From: Acidobacteriota bacterium | GTDB lineage: Bacteria; Acidobacteriota; Vicinamibacteria; Vicinamibacterales; 2-12-FULL-66-21 | Length of the DNA stretch: 6,194 nucleotides | Assembly: GCA_013362195.1 (NCBI GenBank) | Contig: JABFWM010000533.1 | Coordinates: forward strand, 1 to 6,194 | Direction of reading: 5' to 3' | The notes under the pieces: generated by a model | Databases searched by the model: none | Seen by the model: only the letters and a program-made list of their open reading frames with translations | Told to the model about the DNA's origin: nothing | Translations under genes and position numbers: made by a program | Shown: positions 6,001-6,194 of the stretch, piece after piece | Layout: every line of letters begins with the position of its first letter | How positions within the stretch are numbered: the stretch's first letter is position 1

Positions 6001-6194
6001 GTGCCCCTGACCCGTGTGTGTCCCTGTGTGACGTTTCTTGTGTTCTTCTGTGGCGTCTCTTGTGTTTTTCTGTGGCCCGCGGTGTGTCCTTCTGTGGCCC
6101 GACGTGTGTTCCTGTGTGACGTTTCTTGTGTTCTTCTGTGGCGTTTTCTTGTGTTTCTCTGTGGCGTCTCTTGTGTTTTTCTGTGGCCCGCGGT
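5996..6194 (+). repeat. Degenerate CTGTG satellite, nearly free of A
   Basis: The core CTGTG starts at 5999, 6024, 6048, 6070, 6092, 6112, 6136, 6159 and 6181, that is every 20-25 bp. Most units also hold a second TGTGT about halfway. Longer identical blocks are nested in it: 34 bp at 6023-6056 and 6111-6144, and 37 bp at 6047-6083 and 6158-6194. The second pair reaches the window edge, so the array continues. The plus strand has only four A residues in 199 bases (6010, 6031, 6102, 6119). No start codon and open frame of useful length exists on either strand. It is intergenic low-complexity DNA of unknown role. Confidence 0.9.

Noticed and set aside
5996..6194. CRISPR array.
   Set aside because: Repeats are degenerate with a 20-25 bp period and there are no unique spacers; the sequence between cores is itself repeated. 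No cas gene is present.
5996..6194. Coding repeat protein in the CTGTG array.
   Set aside because: No start codon with a ribosome binding site leads into an open frame across it, and it follows a probable terminator.

Overview
The window looks like ordinary chromosomal housekeeping DNA from a GC-rich bacterium. The gene types, the EF-P loop sequence (TPGNLR in place of the Lys-34 loop) and the many GC-rich palindromes between genes are reminiscent of Acidobacteriota, perhaps Vicinamibacteria. That assignment is inference from recall and was not tested by a search. No tRNA, rRNA, transposase, phage gene, defence gene or CRISPR array is visible.

Layout, left to right. Positions 1-133 lie downstream of uvrC and hold palindromic repeats. 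uvrC (minus, 134-2116) encodes a complete UvrC nuclease with an unusual in-frame insert of about 48 residues. It is divergent from a CDP-alcohol phosphatidyltransferase gene (plus, 2172-2771), whose stop codon overlaps the start of a 67-residue membrane protein gene (2768-2971). After a 75-bp convergent gap come tdk (minus, 3047-3616) and efp (minus, 3616-4179), which overlap by one base and are read efp then tdk. The divergent region 4180-4346 is full of inverted repeats. To its right lie a small heat-shock protein gene (Hsp20, 4347-4772) and, 3 bp later, a DegS/HtrA-type serine protease gene (4776-5942). A probable terminator follows, and then an array of CTGTG units runs off the right edge.

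There are four transcription units: uvrC (excision repair); the phospholipid synthase plus small membrane protein; efp-tdk (translation factor plus thymidine salvage kinase); and hsp20-degS (a cytoplasmic holdase plus an envelope quality-control protease, so a plausible proteostasis pair).

No undescribed multi-gene system was found. The features most worth a second look are the palindrome-bearing in-frame insert in UvrC, the nearly A-free CTGTG satellite at the right end, the Asn at the EF-P modification position, the Arg-to-Val change in the CDP-alcohol transferase signature, and the paired hairpins between the divergent efp and hsp20 genes.
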